A stretch of 64,000 nt of DNA. Origin: a gamma proteobacterium HIMB55 (lineage in GTDB: Bacteria > Pseudomonadota > Gammaproteobacteria > Pseudomonadales > Halieaceae). Below the pieces are notes generated by a model. The model saw only the letters and a list, made by a program, of their open reading frames with translations, was not told where the DNA came from and searched no databases. This document shows, in pieces, positions 9,688 to 17,913 of the stretch. The position numbers and the translations under genes were made by a program. Location of the stretch: positions 1,632,035 through 1,696,034 of the forward strand of contig AGIF02000001.1 of assembly GCA_000227505.4 (NCBI GenBank), written 5' to 3'. Position 1 is the first letter of the stretch. Every line of letters begins with the position of its first letter.

Positions 9688-9753
9688 GTCTTTTCTCCCT
9701 CAAGATACTCAGCAACAGCACAAAGCGATGGGCTCTGCGCCAAATTGCGGCGT

Positions 9754-9759
9754 AGTATA
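9754..9759 (-). promoter_or_regulatory. Candidate -10 element for the acidic repeat gene
   Basis: TATACT on the minus strand, about 66 bases before the start codon, in the divergent spacer to tRNA-Leu. No strong -35 is visible at 16-18 bases upstream. Assigned from position and similarity to the other TATACT boxes in the window. Confidence 0.35.
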
Positions 9760-9790
9760 CGCACAACTCAGAATTATAGCGATGCTTAGA

Positions 9791-9818
9791 TTGCTGATTC
9801 AGTGCGACCTGATATACT
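9791..9818 (+). promoter_or_regulatory. Promoter of tRNA-Leu(CAA)
   Basis: -35 TTGCTG (9791-9796), a 16-base spacer, and -10 TATACT (9813-9818), followed by a GC-rich discriminator (CCGCCGCC). The expected start lies near 9825, about 19 bases before the mature tRNA. The GC-rich discriminator is typical of stringently controlled stable-RNA promoters. Confidence 0.75.
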
Positions 9819-9843
9819 CCGCCGCCTGCAGTAAGCCGCACAT

Positions 9844-9930
9844 GCCAGAGTGGTGAAATTGGTAGACACAGGGGATTCAAAATCCCCCGCCCTTAAAAGC
9901 GTGCCGGTTCGAGTCCGGCCTCTGGTACCA
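9844..9930 (+). tRNA. tRNA-Leu(CAA)
   Basis: 87-nt type II tRNA. The acceptor stem GCCAGAG pairs with CTCTGGT, followed by discriminator A and an encoded CCA. The anticodon stem GGGGA/TCCCC encloses the loop TTCAAAA with anticodon CAA, which reads UUG. A long variable arm follows (CGCCCTTAAAAGCG), and the T arm is GCCGGTTCGAGTCCGGC. A T-run (9933-9938) just after the gene may help termination. Confidence 0.97.
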
Positions 9931-10024
9931 ACCTTTTTTAGCAATTCCTTTATCGACGCCGCGTAGCAAATTGCGTGTTTTAACGTTAGCGTAATGACTT
10001 CCTTAACTTGGAAGGCATAGCGAC

Positions 10025-10519
10025 ATGTTCTCGGAAATTTGCAACTCGATTGCTTCCCAACTGACAGCCAACAGACACACGGTCTCTATCGCAGAGTCGT
10101 CCACTGGCGGCCTGATTGCCGCGAACCTATTATCGGTTTCTGGTGCGTCGAGCTACTTCAAAGGTGGCAGCGTTATTTACACGCGGGAATCCCGACACGC
10201 CTTCCTAGATCTTGATTTAAGAAAGGTAAAAGCACTCAAGCCTCTCACCGAGCCCATGGCGGCTGAGTTCGCCCACGCTGCACGCTTAAAATTGGATGCA
10301 ACCTGGGGTATTGCGGAGCTTGGTGCCGCAGGACCTACGGGCACTCCCTACGGCCATGCAGCTGGAACAAGTGTCATCGGCATCAGCGGGCCGGTAAACG
10401 CTACGCTGACGGTGGAAACGTCAATAGCGGAGCGCGAGGAGAATATGCATCGGTTCACAGAAGCGGCACTCGAGCTTTTTAATCTGACCTTACTGAAGTT
10501 TTTGGAGAATGAGCCCTAG
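10025..10519 (+). CDS. CinA C-terminal-domain protein (nicotinamide-nucleotide amidohydrolase-like)
   Basis: 164-residue stand-alone CinA_C domain, the PncC type that deamidates nicotinamide mononucleotide to nicotinic acid mononucleotide in pyridine-nucleotide salvage. Visible motifs are IAESSTGGLIA (residues 22-32) around the catalytic serine region, GGSVIYTRESR with the conserved Tyr, and ELGAAGPTG. The family more often shows ESCTGG; here Cys is replaced by Ser, leaving two adjacent serines. It stands alone between tRNA-Leu and a convergent sensor gene, 18 bases from the latter's stop. It lacks the N-terminal molybdopterin-binding-like domain of full CinA. Confidence 0.8.
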   Translation: MFSEICNSIASQLTANRHTVSIAESSTGGLIAANLLSVSGASSYFKGGSVIYTRESRHAFLDLDLRKVKALKPLTEPMAAEFAHAARLKLDATWGIAELGAAGPTGTPYGHAAGTSVIGISGPVNATLTVETSIAEREENMHRFTEAALELFNLTLLKFLENEP

Positions 10520-10537
10520 CCTTCAGGAGAAAACAAC

Positions 10538-12211
10538 TTAGGCTGCTGGATTGCCGTTACACAGTCGCAGTTGGTACTCATTCTGCTCGTCACCCTCATC
10601 TTGTGATATCAACTCTGTTCCCGAGTGATTCAAGCACGCAATCATTGCCTTGCGAGCGGCGCCAAGGTCTGAGTCCGGAAGACCGGCCGTTGCTTCGTCG
10701 AGCGCAAGCCCCCAGCCAAGGCCACTATCAATGATTCGAAGATAGAGGCAGTCAAAACCCTCAACCTCTTCAGTCCAGAGCGAGACCTCAATACGCCCAT
10801 CATCGGTCGTCTCAGCAGACACGCTGATGGCCGCTACCAGGGCGGTTTGGACACTATAGCTATAACCAAGAATTGTCTCTGGCAACTCATCCGAATTCAA
10901 AAACTTGGCATCAACCGGCGTATCTATGGTCGATACCTCCAGCACCATTTGCCCCAGAGATGCGAGCTGCTTCAGATCGATCTTTTCGATAGCAGGCCGC
11001 TGGTTAACCGACGTCGGAGGACTCTCCAACCTCAAGGTGTTGAGACTCAAAGTTGCCTGCATGAACTCGCTGATCGCGATATCAAAATATCGACGTTCGC
11101 TCTCAGGAATATCACCATCACGCATTGCAAAAGCAAACTGACTCATCCTTTCGAGCTGACGGCTCAACACGTCATGGATCGATGAATTGACGGAGTCCTT
11201 CACAAGCAGCGAGTCAGCAAACGATCTCAAAGTATCAGTGCTGGTTGCGCGGTAGCGCATGTAAGCCGCGGTAGTGATCAGGAGAAAAAGCGCCAATACC
11301 AAAGGAATCGCCGTTCTCCACTGCGATGCCGACTCGGAAACAGGCATCTTCAGTGCGTTATATGCATCATTAGGCTGATAGACGCTGTAGGTCATCGCTC
11401 TTGAAACTTCAGTATCGAAGGCCGTTTCGTAACTTAAGCCTCGATCAAGGTCGACTCCCTCGCAATCAAGCACACCGATCGAAACATCCCAAACCAGCTG
11501 GCAATTTCCAGTCCGGGCATCCACGTTGACGATGCGCATCGGGGTCGTGCCGCCCACCATCTGCTGACCAATCAAATCGATACTCTTGTGGGTATCAGCA
11601 ATCCCGACACGATGGACCATAAACCAGCGTGATAAACCCGTGTCGTCCTCAAAGATCAATCTTGTGCTGATCAGCACGGGTTGCGGTGACGTTATTTTGA
11701 GTAATGCGCTTTCCTCGACCTGATAGATCTCGTTGCTACTCGCAAAGAGCTCAACTGCCGCGAGGTCAACGTGATCGAATAAGGGTGTATTTGCTACGGA
11801 TACCCCTTCTATCGCCGCTTTGCTTGGGTAGCGACCTCTGAGCAACAGCTGCCCGTCTGGGGTTTCTTGTACTAAGTAGGTCTCAAAAAAATCGTAGCGA
11901 GAATTCCTAAGTGCGAACCCAATACTCGAAAACGCATCTTTTAAGATCTCCGCCCGCGCTTCATCCGTATCGACCTCGTTGAGTTCTGAGAGACTGTAAA
12001 GTGCGAGTTGCGTTGCGCTTTGTACGTCTCGCGCCAAAAGATCACGCATACCCTCTCGCCGAGACGCGTCCTTCTGAAATGTAGCTTCGTATTGCTGCGT
12101 AATGATCGCTCGAGAATCTGTGAGGCGAGAGGTGATATCCCACATCAACAACCCCAACAGCACTATCAGTGCAGTAATGTATAAGCGACCAGTGGCTGTG
12201 AACGTGCTCAT
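10538..12211 (-). CDS. Membrane sensor with a degenerate histidine-kinase-like cytoplasmic region
   Basis: 557 residues. A first transmembrane segment at about 10-25, a ~275-residue periplasmic region, a second transmembrane segment at about 300-318, then a cytoplasmic helical region and an ATPase-like C-terminus. SIHDVLSRQL (H346) lies where an H-box would be, and IIDSGLGWG (D495-x-G-x-G) resembles a G1 box. However, the N-box position reads LVAAISVSAE with no Asn, and no clear G2 box is seen. The HK architecture therefore looks real but ATP binding is doubtful; it may act as a non-catalytic sensor or be very diverged. No response regulator lies next to it. Convergent with the PncC-like gene. 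Confidence 0.7.
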   Translation of the reverse strand: MSTFTATGRLYITALIVLLGLLMWDITSRLTDSRAIITQQYEATFQKDASRREGMRDLLARDVQSATQLALYSLSELNEVDTDEARAEILKDAFSSIGFALRNSRYDFFETYLVQETPDGQLLLRGRYPSKAAIEGVSVANTPLFDHVDLAAVELFASSNEIYQVEESALLKITSPQPVLISTRLIFEDDTGLSRWFMVHRVGIADTHKSIDLIGQQMVGGTTPMRIVNVDARTGNCQLVWDVSIGVLDCEGVDLDRGLSYETAFDTEVSRAMTYSVYQPNDAYNALKMPVSESASQWRTAIPLVLALFLLITTAAYMRYRATSTDTLRSFADSLLVKDSVNSSIHDVLSRQLERMSQFAFAMRDGDIPESERRYFDIAISEFMQATLSLNTLRLESPPTSVNQRPAIEKIDLKQLASLGQMVLEVSTIDTPVDAKFLNSDELPETILGYSYSVQTALVAAISVSAETTDDGRIEVSLWTEEVEGFDCLYLRIIDSGLGWGLALDEATAGLPDSDLGAARKAMIACLNHSGTELISQDEGDEQNEYQLRLCNGNPAA

Positions 12212-12263
12212 GCCCTAGATTCCATCACTCAAAGCGGGGTCTTCACAATTCACACTAGGCCTT

Positions 12264-12503
12264 TCACTTCGCGAAATCAATGCTCCACAAGGAGTATGCA
12301 CTCATACCGACCGCTTCACTCAGTTCAGTTAAGTACAACCCAGCCATCCAGTATTTGCGTCTGCCCATACCGATGAGATATTTCCTAAAAAACCCCAAGT
12401 TTTGAAATCCCAAGGTGCTGTTAATAGACAGCCAGCCCGATGCTACTAGCGATTGGGTTAAAGTAAGTTGCGAGCAATAACAACCGATGAAAGACCAATC
12501 CAC
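12264..12503 (-). CDS. Doubtful 79-residue ORF
   Basis: A possible reading frame overlapping the end of the neighbouring 130-residue membrane protein by 46 bases in another frame. Its product has aromatic/hydrophobic stretches (YWMAGLYLTELSEAVGMSAY) but no motif I recognise. It could be a small membrane protein, a frameshifted remnant of a longer ancestor of the upstream gene, or non-coding. Without it, 12212-12457 would be a 246-base spacer with no other visible content. Confidence 0.25.
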   Translation of the reverse strand: MDWSFIGCYCSQLTLTQSLVASGWLSINSTLGFQNLGFFRKYLIGMGRRKYWMAGLYLTELSEAVGMSAYSLWSIDFAK

Positions 12504-12850
12504 AGCGTATTAAAAGCCACCATTGTCGGCAGCAATTTTCGCTCCGAGACCCAAATCAGTAGCGCTGATGTTAGTAGCGTAACCACGTGCAATTGCCAGA
12601 TTTCCCGCTGCCACACTAAGCCCGGAATAATCACCGCCGCCTTTGCGACCCAAGCGACTGCCTCAACTACGTTGTAGTTAACCCAATAGCCATCTTCGAA
12701 CCACATACGGTAACTTTTCAGGATGTTGTCGAACCCAACATGGGCGTACACGAGCACTGTTAACGTGAGGAATAAAAACAGCGCAAGAGCTATCTCAGTC
12801 ATGAGCATGTCCAAGGATTGGCGTAGGGGTCGTAATGGTAGACTGGACAC
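12458..12850 (-). CDS. Hypothetical four-helix membrane protein
   Basis: 130 residues with about four transmembrane segments, including IALALFLFLTLTVLVYAHV, AVAWVAKAAVIIPGLVW, LHVVTLLTSALLIWV and NTLWIGLSSVVIA. The likely start is one of the two ATGs at 12806-12808 or 12800-12802 (MLMTEIALAL), just before the first helix. No family is recognised. Divergent from the cupin gene. Confidence 0.6.
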   Translation of the reverse strand: MSSLPLRPLRQSLDMLMTEIALALFLFLTLTVLVYAHVGFDNILKSYRMWFEDGYWVNYNVVEAVAWVAKAAVIIPGLVWQREIWQLHVVTLLTSALLIWVSERKLLPTMVAFNTLWIGLSSVVIARNLL

Positions 12851-12985
12851 CTCAATGAGATGGTTACTGCCTATACTTCGTCCTTGTTTCCTGTGCCTGA
12901 ATACCGATTTACACTCGTCACTATGGCGCAGGGCGGCATTGCCCCTGAAGAAACATCACACCTCACTACAACCGAGAACACTTCA

Positions 12986-13378
12986 ATGACCGACGTGAAT
13001 GTTGTTTTAAAACGCTTTGATAACCCTGACGAACTTCGTGAATTCGAAAAGGGAAAGTTTGAATTGGTAACCCTCGGCGGAATGACTATCGGAAGAGCAA
13101 CCTATCAACCAGGCTGGAAGTGGTCAGAGGACGTTGGCTCCGCCATGAACGAGGCCTACTGCCATGTTGAACATGTCGGGATGGTGGTCTCAGGCTCGGC
13201 TACAGCAGCCATGGCAAATGGTGAGATCGTCGAGATGACGCCCGGCGATCTGTTCTATGTACCACCCTCGCCCCATGACAGCTGGGTGATCGGTAACGAG
13301 CCCTACGTCTCATTGCACTTTATGGGTGCTGCTGGGTATGCGAAAAAAGGTACACAAGACTGCGATACGTCAGGCTAA
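12986..13378 (+). CDS. Cupin-domain protein
   Basis: 130-residue single-domain cupin from the ATG at 12986 (MTDVNVVLKRFDNPDEL). The domain has GRATYQPGWKWSEDVG, CHVEHVGMVVSG and MTPGDLFYVPPSPHDSWV. The His pair (CHVEH) and the later PHDSW contain the residues that usually bind metal in cupins. The frame is open upstream to 12860, but homologues of this type begin near the chosen ATG and the upstream stretch has no domain-like character. Family members of this kind are often uncharacterised small-molecule or signalling proteins; substrate unknown. Confidence 0.75.
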   Translation: MTDVNVVLKRFDNPDELREFEKGKFELVTLGGMTIGRATYQPGWKWSEDVGSAMNEAYCHVEHVGMVVSGSATAAMANGEIVEMTPGDLFYVPPSPHDSWVIGNEPYVSLHFMGAAGYAKKGTQDCDTSG

Positions 13379-13409
13379 GAACCGACAGGTAGAAGACTGA
13401 TCAGTGTCC

Positions 13410-13679
13410 TCAACGCTTTTTTAAACGGGCTCGCCAAGGAAAAATCATTAATCGATCTGACGAATAACGAATTCCTGCTAGCACCAATACCCAAACCAGA
13501 AAAATCCAATGTGTGTCAGAGATAAGGTCCAAAGACCATCGCCATGCGACCGTTGAGTTTGCACCCAATGTCGACTGCAGCGCGACGAAACCCAGGGGGA
13601 TAAACTTCAGAACACCTGCGAGCCCTAATAAGAAATTAGCCCACGCGAGGCTGAAAATAATCCGATCACGTGCCGTCAT
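13410..13679 (-). CDS. Hypothetical small membrane protein
   Basis: 89 residues with two hydrophobic segments: IIFSLAWANFLLGLAGVLKF near the N-terminus and HWIFLVWVLVLAGIRY near the C-terminus. It ends in a basic tail (PWRARLKKR), so the C-terminus is probably cytoplasmic. GGAGGCAG precedes the ATG, a good ribosome-binding site. No family recognised. Confidence 0.55.
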   Translation of the reverse strand: MTARDRIIFSLAWANFLLGLAGVLKFIPLGFVALQSTLGANSTVAWRWSLDLISDTHWIFLVWVLVLAGIRYSSDRLMIFPWRARLKKR

Positions 13680-13857
13680 CCACTGCCTCCTGTGTCGCTC
13701 ACGTTAGACAACTCATGTGTTCGTTCCCGCCTTAACGCAGATCTCATCGAAAATGTCAGTTCGTCAATGTAGAAACTTGACTCCAATAGGCGAGCACCTC
13801 AAGGTAACAGCGCTCTGGAAGTAAAGACAAATAACAAAACAGCTATCGACATCGGGT

Positions 13858-14010
13858 ATGGAAGACAAAAAAGCAAAGCGTCCGCAGGGACTCTCACTTG
13901 GACTAGGACTGGTGTTCGGTGCTGTTATGTACGTGCTCACCCGAGAGGTTTTCTGGATACCTGTGGGCATTGCCTTGGGTGCCGCAAGAGAAATGCGGGC
14001 ACAAAAGTAA
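13858..14010 (+). CDS. 50-residue glycine-rich membrane protein
   Basis: ATG at 13858-13860 to TAA at 14008-14010. The product begins with a charged MEDKKAKRPQ, then has a glycine-zipper-like hydrophobic stretch (GLSLGLGLVFGAVMYVL), a short polar turn (TREVF), a second hydrophobic stretch (WIPVGIALGAA) and a basic end (REMRAQK). This hairpin-like two-helix pattern is common in small bacterial membrane proteins of unknown function. It precedes the AGCS symporter on the same strand by 94 bases, but a functional link is not shown. Confidence 0.6.
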   Translation: MEDKKAKRPQGLSLGLGLVFGAVMYVLTREVFWIPVGIALGAAREMRAQK

Positions 14011-14040
14011 ATCGCACGCTACAACTTTTTGCTCGTCTAA

Positions 14041-14071
14041 CTTGATCATGTGTCGGTAAACGCCGATCAAG
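14041..14071. repeat. Inverted repeat upstream of the AGCS symporter
   Basis: CTTGATC (14041-14047) and GATCAAG (14065-14071) are perfect inverted copies 17 bases apart; an inner TCGG/CCGA pair gives an alternative, mutually exclusive fold. It lies 34 bases before the symporter start and could be an operator or leader hairpin. No assignment beyond that. Confidence 0.35.
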
Positions 14072-14104
14072 GCTAGCTACACACAAAAAGATAAGGATTC
14101 ATAC

Positions 14105-15538
14105 ATGGACGCGCTGGCTGCAGCTATCGAAAGTTTTTTATCTCCGCTCGCTGCAGCGTTATCAAAGGTAGTGTTCTTTTCGGTCAGCCTTTTCGGAGTC
14201 AGCGTTCCTCTTGTAGTTGCATGGCTAGCTGCCGGCGCCCTCTTCTTCACGGTGTACCTTGGCTTCGTCAATATCCGTGGCTTTTGGTTAGCCGTAAGGC
14301 ACGTCCGAGGCGACTTCGCGGACCCAAAAGCGAAAGGTGAAATCAGCCATTTCCGAGCGCTAGCAACGGCAGTATCCGGCACGGTCGGTGTTGGCAATAT
14401 TGGCGGTGTCGCCATCGCAATAAGTATCGGCGGTGCAGGCGCGGCTTTCTGGCTGTTTGTCGCTGGGTTCTTGTCGATGTCGACAAAAGCCATCGAGTGC
14501 ACGCTTGGCGTCAAATATCGACGCATAACCGAAGAGGGCCGTGTACTAGGTGGCCCCATGTTCTATTTGGACTCCTACTTCAGCGACCGAAAGATGCCCA
14601 AGATCGGACGATCAATGGGAATGTTTTATGCAGCAGCACTTGTCATCGGATGTCTCGGTACGGGCAACATGTTTCAATCAAACCAGGCCTACTCGCAAAT
14701 GGTGGTTGTAACAGGTGGGAGCGAGGGCTTTATCGGCGCAAATCCGATGATCTTCGGCTTCATTCTCGCTGCGATTGTTGGTGCTGTGGTCATTGGCGGT
14801 GTTAAGTCCATTGCGCGAGTAGCAGGGGTTATCGTTCCTGTCATGGCGAGCGTTTACATTATTGGCTGCCTCTACGTGATCAGCATGAGCTGGGAGCACA
14901 TCCCTTTTGCCATCCAATCTACTGTCGCAAACGCCTTCGGTCTCGATGCAATGGCCGGCGGTGGTATTGGGGCCATGATCTACGGCTTCCAGCGCGCCAT
15001 TTTTTCCAACGAAGCAGGCCTTGGTACGGCGTCGATTGCACACTCAGCGGTGCAGACTGACAAGCCCGCTTCAGAGGGCTTGGTGGCCTTGTTAGAGCCA
15101 TTCATCGATACCGTGGTGGTGCTCACTTTAAGCTCTCTCGTCATACTTACCACAGCGATTCCAAACGGGATGATGGGTGGCGAGCTTGCAGGTATCGAGC
15201 TTACTTCTGCAGCGTTCTCTCACCACATCGCTTGGTCGCCATACCTAATCGCCTTCGCCGCTGTCCTCTTTGCCTTCTCAACGGCCCTAGCCTGGTCCTA
15301 CTACGGACTCACTGCATGGAATTATTTGGTCGGGGTGGGTCGCAAACGGACCTTATTCTTCCAATTACTTTTCTTGGCGTGTCTGGTACTCGGCTGCATC
15401 CTTGAGTTGCGTGCTGTGCTCGATTTCTCGGACGCGATGGTTTTCGTAGTCGCGGTACCGAACCTTATTGCGCTCTATTTATTTGCGCCAATGGTTAAGC
15501 GGGAGCTCAACGACTACCTCGCTGCACACAAGTCGTAA
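14105..15538 (+). CDS. AGCS-family sodium:alanine/glycine symporter
   Basis: 477-residue polytopic transporter of the alanine-or-glycine:cation symporter family. The core signature VSGTVGVGNIGGVAIAISI and GGPMFYL are clear, as are the FSNEAGLGTASIAHSA segment and a Trp/Tyr-rich late helix (ALAWSYYGLTAWNYLVG). About ten or eleven hydrophobic segments. It imports a small neutral amino acid with Na+; exact substrate cannot be told from sequence. It stands alone, convergent with the TauD gene, with 115 bases between. Confidence 0.93.
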   Translation: MDALAAAIESFLSPLAAALSKVVFFSVSLFGVSVPLVVAWLAAGALFFTVYLGFVNIRGFWLAVRHVRGDFADPKAKGEISHFRALATAVSGTVGVGNIGGVAIAISIGGAGAAFWLFVAGFLSMSTKAIECTLGVKYRRITEEGRVLGGPMFYLDSYFSDRKMPKIGRSMGMFYAAALVIGCLGTGNMFQSNQAYSQMVVVTGGSEGFIGANPMIFGFILAAIVGAVVIGGVKSIARVAGVIVPVMASVYIIGCLYVISMSWEHIPFAIQSTVANAFGLDAMAGGGIGAMIYGFQRAIFSNEAGLGTASIAHSAVQTDKPASEGLVALLEPFIDTVVVLTLSSLVILTTAIPNGMMGGELAGIELTSAAFSHHIAWSPYLIAFAAVLFAFSTALAWSYYGLTAWNYLVGVGRKRTLFFQLLFLACLVLGCILELRAVLDFSDAMVFVVAVPNLIALYLFAPMVKRELNDYLAAHKS

Positions 15539-15653
15539 ACCGCGGACCACTTTGGTTTCCAAAAGCATAAGGCGTTTCAGGATCGCTCGCCGGCAGTTAG
15601 CCCATATTTGGACCGAAGACGCCCAATAAAGACGCCAACCCCACAGCGTCTGT

Positions 15654-16475
15654 TTAGTAAGGCTTGTCGCCCTCACTCACAACCCGGTGCAAGGCGCGAC
15701 GCGCAGGCAAGAAGTCGTTTACCGGTTTATGCTGCGTGCTTCGGTTATCCCACAAGACAAGACTATCGACTGCCCAATTGAATCGACAGGTGTATTCAGG
15801 TAGCACGGCGTGCTGGTACAGAAAACTAAGAACTTCAGCAGACTCGAGCGGCGAGACGCCCTCAATATGCGAGGTAAATAGTGCGTTTACAAAAATCACT
15901 TTCTTCCCGGTCTCAGGATGGGTCTGAATGACTTTATGACGAACGGGTGGATTGTCTGCCAGCGCGCCAGCCAGTCGTTCACGACCACCGGGCTCAGCAA
16001 GACTTTCTTTAAAACCTTGCGAAAAATCATGTACGGCCACAAGAGGCTCTAAGTAGCGTTTCATACCCTCGGATAAACCGTCGTAAGCCGAGGTCATGCT
16101 GGCGAATAGCGTATCGCCACCTACTTGAGGGATGGTGACTCCTTTCAAAACAGTAACCGAGGGTGGATGCTGACGGAACGTCATATCCGAGTGCCAGACT
16201 TCAATTTTTGAGGGATTCTCGGGTGTGCTCTCGAGCAGCATCACCTCGGGAATGTTATCTACGGTGCCGTAAGCGGGATGTGTTTGAAGCGGACCAAACA
16301 GCGCCGCAACATCGCGCTGTTCACTGGGTTTGAGTTGTTGATCACGAAAAAACAGCACCTCGTGCTCGTTCAAAAGCGCTCGAATTTTGTGCCCCTCGCC
16401 ACTAGCTAGCGCAGCACTCACATTAAAGCCCGTTACCTCTGCGCCCAATGCGCCGGCCACTCGCGATAGTTCCAT
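15654..16475 (-). CDS. TauD/TfdA-family 2-oxoglutarate dioxygenase (copy 1)
   Basis: Fe(II)/2-oxoglutarate-dependent oxygenase. From the ATG at 16473-16475 (preceded by GGGGGAAGAC) it is 273 residues. The facial triad is H95-x-D97 (VWHSD) and H248 (STQH), with R263 (LHRV) for 2-oxoglutarate and T121 (GGDT). H66 (LQTHP) corresponds to the His that contacts the sulfonate in E. coli TauD. Substrate could be taurine, another sulfonate or a carboxylate ether; the TauE/SafE permease 0.7 kb upstream would fit sulfite release but is not proof. About 40% similar by eye to the second copy at 30.8 kb. Confidence 0.88.
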   Translation of the reverse strand: MELSRVAGALGAEVTGFNVSAALASGEGHKIRALLNEHEVLFFRDQQLKPSEQRDVAALFGPLQTHPAYGTVDNIPEVMLLESTPENPSKIEVWHSDMTFRQHPPSVTVLKGVTIPQVGGDTLFASMTSAYDGLSEGMKRYLEPLVAVHDFSQGFKESLAEPGGRERLAGALADNPPVRHKVIQTHPETGKKVIFVNALFTSHIEGVSPLESAEVLSFLYQHAVLPEYTCRFNWAVDSLVLWDNRSTQHKPVNDFLPARRALHRVVSEGDKPY

Positions 16476-16636
16476 GTCTTCCCCCAACGCCTCTGGTGCT
16501 GCTGGGACGCTTTAAATCATCCTCAGCCGGCTAGAACCGTTAAATACTCTTCGTCTTCAATCGGCGCGAGGTTATCAGCAGACTTGCGAGAAGCGCCATC
16601 CTCCAAAACGGTTAAAAGTTGGCTCGAAACGAGGCC

Positions 16637-17026
16637 TCAGACCAAGTCCATGGCGTAGGGCTTAAGCACCTCTAGCGGGATAGCCCTCAACGTGACAATG
16701 TTAGTTGATCGCAGGAAAAGTTTGGGGGCCTTACCCGCCTGGTGCGCCTGCTCCCACCTGAGTGCACACAAGCACCACTTATTACCCTCAACTAACCCGG
16801 GAAATCCAAACTCGGGACGGGGGGTACTCAAGTCATTACCCACAGACGCTGAAAATTCGAGAAACTCCTCGGTCATCAAGGCACACACAGTGTGGGTCCC
16901 TAAATCATTGGGGCCAGTGTTGCAGTGACCGTCTCGGTAAAAACCTGTCAGCGGGTCCTCACAGCAGAGCTCGATAGGCTCTCCAAAAACATTCTGCTGT
17001 GACTTAGGCATGCGTTCAGCCTTCAT
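16637..17026 (-). CDS. DUF2237 family protein
   Basis: 129 residues from the ATG at 17024-17026, with AGGAG eight bases upstream; a TTG two codons earlier is also open. The family signature is clear: NVFGEPIELC, DPLTGFYRDGHCNTG, DLGTHTVCALMTEEFLEFS, GNDLSTPRPEFGFPGLVEG and WCLCALRWEQA. Multiple conserved cysteines and the GHCNTGPND motif suggest a metal or redox site, but the family function is unknown. It may share a transcript with the TauD gene downstream. Confidence 0.9.
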   Translation of the reverse strand: MKAERMPKSQQNVFGEPIELCCEDPLTGFYRDGHCNTGPNDLGTHTVCALMTEEFLEFSASVGNDLSTPRPEFGFPGLVEGNKWCLCALRWEQAHQAGKAPKLFLRSTNIVTLRAIPLEVLKPYAMDLV

Positions 17027-17160
17027 TGGCAAGACTCCTATAAGCCTCTCTAAATTGACTGGAGGTAGGCGAAATATTGCTAGTCCTCCCTATTTAAATT
17101 GTCACGAAGATCTCTGTTAGTTCAACGGGCGGCTCGTTAATGAGCAAGAAACCTTCTCGG

Positions 17161-17913
17161 TCACCCCTGTATATAAGATGTCCACGCCCATAAAATTCTT
17201 ATACCGACTGCGAGCACAAGCAGACCCGTAAGCTGAGCAACCCGCTGATGCGCTACGCCCTCGATTACAAAGCGGGCACCGATGACACCACCCAAAACGA
17301 CTGCAGCAAATAATGGCAGCCCGTAGGTCAGTTGCATAATAGCTTGATCGACGCCTGTTTTGAGAAGCTGACCGGCTAGCCCACTGATAGAATTAATCAA
17401 GATGAAGAAACTGCAAAGCGCAGCAATGGTCTTACTCGACGCCCAGCGCAAATGATGCAGGATTGGTGCGAGAAAGATTCCCCCACCAATGCCGACCATA
17501 CCTGACAGCAACCCAAGGCTTCCGCCAACACATGTTGCAAGGGCCCACGATCTTTCAGCAACTACAGAACCGTCAGGCGCCCGCCGGACACACAAGCTGA
17601 CGCCGGCAAGCGAAAGGCTCAAGCCCAAAAGTAAGAAATAGATACTAGCGTCTATAGGAACAATGCCACCTAAAAACGCCATCGGCACTGATGATAGAAA
17701 AAAGGGAACCGCCATCCGCCAATCAAAATCCCGGCGACTGACCGCAAAGTAGCTACCCAGAGTCACCACAAGGATGTTGCAGGGCAACGCCACCAACGGT
17801 ATCAGCTCCGCCGGCTGATCGCTGAGCGCTAGCAGCGCTATATAGGTCGAACCACCACCAAAGCCAACGGCGGAGTAAATAGCAGCGACAAAGAAAAAAA
17901 CGACGGGGAGCAT
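17161..17913 (-). CDS. TauE/SafE-family anion permease
   Basis: 250-residue membrane protein of the TauE/SafE (TSUP) family. It begins MLPVVFFFVAAIYSAVGFGGGSTYIALL, with the typical GFGGG repeat motif, and has the second GMVGIGGGIFLAPIL copy midway. About seven to eight hydrophobic segments. Family members export sulfite, sulfoacetate or related C2/S anions. Its place upstream of a TauD-type gene on the same strand suggests removal of sulfite released from a sulfonate; that link is inference. Confidence 0.88.
   Translation of the reverse strand: MLPVVFFFVAAIYSAVGFGGGSTYIALLALSDQPAELIPLVALPCNILVVTLGSYFAVSRRDFDWRMAVPFFLSSVPMAFLGGIVPIDASIYFLLLGLSLSLAGVSLCVRRAPDGSVVAERSWALATCVGGSLGLLSGMVGIGGGIFLAPILHHLRWASSKTIAALCSFFILINSISGLAGQLLKTGVDQAIMQLTYGLPLFAAVVLGGVIGARFVIEGVAHQRVAQLTGLLVLAVGIRILWAWTSYIQG

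Noticed and set aside
9931-10024. Integrated element or attachment site next to tRNA-Leu
   Set aside because: No integrase, no direct repeat of the tRNA 3' end and no mobile genes nearby.
14077-14559. 160-codon open frame antisense to the AGCS symporter
   Set aside because: Low-complexity product explained by codon use on the opposite strand; the symporter motifs are unambiguous.
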